15,055 bases of DNA from contig DASXFE010000055.1 in NCBI GenBank assembly GCA_036489765.1, forward strand, positions 1 to 15,055, read 5' to 3'. A program made the position numbers and the translations under genes. Below, in pieces: positions 14,116 through 15,055 of the stretch (position 1 is its first letter; every line of letters starts with the position of its first letter). The DNA comes from DATARH01 sp036489765 (GTDB lineage: Bacteria; Pseudomonadota; Alphaproteobacteria; ATCC43930; CGMCC-115725). Below the pieces are notes generated by a model that was not told where the DNA came from, did no database searches, and was given only the letters and a program-made list of their open reading frames with translations.

Positions 14116-14138
14116 GCGGCCGTCGGGTGGGCGGCCGC
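14116..14138. terminator. Hairpin after the flavin reductase gene
   Basis: GCGGCCG (14116-14122) and CGGCCGC (14132-14138) form a 7-base GC stem with a 9-base loop, 16 bases past the flavin reductase stop on the - strand. There is no T-run, so the terminator role is tentative. Confidence 0.35.
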
Positions 14139-14154
14139 AACCTGGGGTTATGGG

Positions 14155-14658
14155 TCAGCCGCCGTAGTAGACGTTGTCGCCGAGGTCCTTCATTTCGAGG
14201 ATCGCGGCGTCGAGGCGGCCTTCGATCGGGTTGGGCATGTGGGCTTCGGTCACCTCGGCGATGACGATGTGGTGATCGCCTTGTTCGACGATGCTGGTGA
14301 CCTTGCATTCGACGGCGGCGAGCGCGGCGTCGAGGATCGGGGCGCCGTTGCCGCCCTTGTGAAAGGCCTGGCCGGAGATCTTGTCGCCTTCGACCGCGGC
14401 CGGCTTGAAGAAGGTGAAAGCGAGGCCCTTGTGCGCCTTGCCGAGCATGTTGAGGGTGAAGGTCTTGGTGCTCTTGACGATCCCGTAGGCGCCCGAGTCG
14501 GTCTTGACGCCGACGACCACGAGCGGCGGCGCGAACGCGGTCTGCGTGACCCAGTTGACCGTCGCCGCGGCGACCCCGCCCTTGCCGTCATCGGCGGTCA
14601 GTACGTAGATGCCGTAGGGGATCATGCGAAGCGCGGCTTTCTTGGCGTCTGCGTTCAT
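14155..14658 (-). CDS. Flavin reductase-like FMN-binding protein
   Basis: This 167-residue protein has the split-barrel flavin reductase domain over nearly its whole length. The opening RMIPYGIYVLTADDG, then GGVAAATVNWVTQTAFAPPLVVVGV, and FTLNMLG are the usual FMN-binding strands. Members reduce FMN or FAD with NAD(P)H, or hold FMN as small flavoproteins, often serving two-component monooxygenases. It is soluble, with no signal peptide. The start at 14658 is supported by GGAGGA five bases upstream and a promoter further out. No flavin-dependent monooxygenase is adjacent, and the Rieske oxygenase genes are about 3.2 kb away across the TIR gene, so a partner cannot be named. Substrate flavin and nucleotide preference are not visible. 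Confidence 0.88.
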   Translation of the reverse strand: MNADAKKAALRMIPYGIYVLTADDGKGGVAAATVNWVTQTAFAPPLVVVGVKTDSGAYGIVKSTKTFTLNMLGKAHKGLAFTFFKPAAVEGDKISGQAFHKGGNGAPILDAALAAVECKVTSIVEQGDHHIVIAEVTEAHMPNPIEGRLDAAILEMKDLGDNVYYGG

Positions 14659-14663
14659 GGGTG

Positions 14664-14669
14664 TCCTCC
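14664..14669 (-). promoter_or_regulatory. Shine-Dalgarno of the flavin reductase gene
   Basis: It reads GGAGGA on the - strand, five bases from the ATG at 14658, and decides the start. Confidence 0.7.
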
Positions 14670-14691
14670 GTTGGGGGCCGTGTTGGAGCGA

Positions 14692-14720
14692 ACTAAATTC
14701 CTAAGCGGGACCGGTGACAA
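14692..14720 (-). promoter_or_regulatory. Probable promoter of the flavin reductase gene
   Basis: On the - strand, TTGTCA (14720-14715), a 17-base spacer, then TTTAGT (14697-14692). Transcription would begin about 27 bases before the ATG, leaving room for the GGAGGA site. The local AT content is higher than the surroundings. Confidence 0.45.
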
Positions 14721-14722
14721 GA

Positions 14723-14834
14723 CCCTCACCCGTCTCGCTTCGCGATCCACCCTCTCCCACAAGGCGGGCGAGGGGGTTCTTCGATTTTCCCTCTCCCGCA
14801 GCGCGGCAGAGGGAACCCGAAAGGTGGGTGAGGG
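14723..14834. repeat. Dispersed CCCTCACCC...GGGTGAGGG intergenic element
   Basis: CCCTCACCC (14723-14731) and GGGTGAGGG (14826-14834) are exact inverted ends of a 112-base element. Inside are CCCTCTCCC (14750-14758) and a smaller inverted pair, TTCCCTCT (14787-14794) with AGAGGGAA (14808-14815). The composition resembles the CCCTCACCC/CCCTCTCCC family of intergenic repeats in alphaproteobacterial genomes. It lies between the aldolase stop and the flavin reductase promoter. Confidence 0.65.
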
Positions 14835-14841
14835 GACTTCC

Positions 14842-15055
14842 CTACTTCCGCCCACAGGCTGCGAGGCCCTTTTGCAGCGCGGCGAAGCTCTGGGTCGGGG
14901 CAGGCATCAGCCAGCGGAAGCCTTTCTCGATCAGCTTTTCGACATTGTTGCTGTCGACATGCGGGTGTCCGCAGGGGACGCCCTTGTCCTTGCAGATCGC
15001 GAGGATGTCGTCGATCGCGGCGGCGACCTCGGGGTGTTCGTATTGGCGCGGGTAG
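14842..15055 (-). CDS. HpcH/HpaI-family aldolase, C-terminal fragment
   Basis: The open frame enters from the right edge and ends with TAG at 14844-14842, giving the last 70 residues; the 5' part is outside. The sequence EHPEVAAAIDDILAICKDKG, VPCGHPHVDSNN, then EKGFRWLMPAPTQSFAALQKGL matches the end of class II 2-keto-acid aldolases of the HpcH/HpaI/RhmA family. In these the GF-R/T-x-L/M segment closes the TIM barrel before a final helix. Such enzymes cleave 2-keto-3-deoxy or 4-hydroxy-2-oxo acids to pyruvate and an aldehyde in sugar-acid or aromatic catabolism. Metal and catalytic residues lie outside, so substrate cannot be judged. It runs in the same direction as the flavin reductase gene, separated by a repeat element and a promoter. 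Confidence 0.78.
   Translation of the reverse strand, partial: YPRQYEHPEVAAAIDDILAICKDKGVPCGHPHVDSNNVEKLIEKGFRWLMPAPTQSFAALQKGLAACGRK

Overview
The window is GC-rich and densely coded and probably comes from an alphaproteobacterium. The evidence is the gene content (an alternative complex III / caa3 oxidase cluster, KirBac, a salicylate-5-hydroxylase-like Rieske oxygenase), the almost gap-free ATGA-style gene packing, and dispersed palindromes of a kind common in that class (TCATCCCGGC...GCCGGGATGA; CCCTCACCC...GGGTGAGGG). Genus cannot be told by eye.

Region 1 (1-6002, + strand) is the downstream part of a respiratory operon. In order it holds the end of a monoheme cytochrome c (ActE-like), the quinone-site membrane subunit ActF, a small membrane protein typical of these clusters, a SCO-type copper chaperone, and then caa3 oxidase subunits II (CuA plus fused cytochrome c), I (A2-type, Tyr-Ser instead of the D-channel Glu), III and IV. 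All junctions but the last overlap by four bases. Electrons would pass from quinol through the ActA-F complex (ActA-D lie outside the window) to cytochrome c, then to CuA and the heme a3-CuB site.

Region 2 (6003-8618). A convergent boundary carries an 8-bp inverted repeat. On the - strand follow two translationally coupled genes: a seven-Asp-box beta-propeller protein and, overlapping it as TGATG, a TTC38-like TPR protein. Upstream on the + strand is tRNA-Ser(GCU) with a recognisable promoter.

Region 3 (8619-11979, - strand) holds an orphan receiver-only response regulator and, upstream, a compact set of KirBac potassium channel, Rieske oxygenase alpha and Rieske oxygenase beta. No ferredoxin or reductase partner is next to the oxygenase.

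Region 4 (11980-13884). A REP-like inverted doublet lies between the divergent KirBac gene and a + strand TIR-TPR gene. The TPR part is built of 47-residue units encoded by 141-bp tandem repeats, two of which differ at only 3 of 141 bases. This TIR-TPR / KirBac pair is the best candidate for an uncharacterised (possibly defence or stress-death) system, but nothing in the sequence proves a joint function.

Region 5 (13885-15055) has a perfect 13-bp-stem palindrome, a - strand flavin reductase with its own promoter, a second dispersed repeat element, and the C-terminal end of an HpcH/HpaI-family aldolase that runs off the window.
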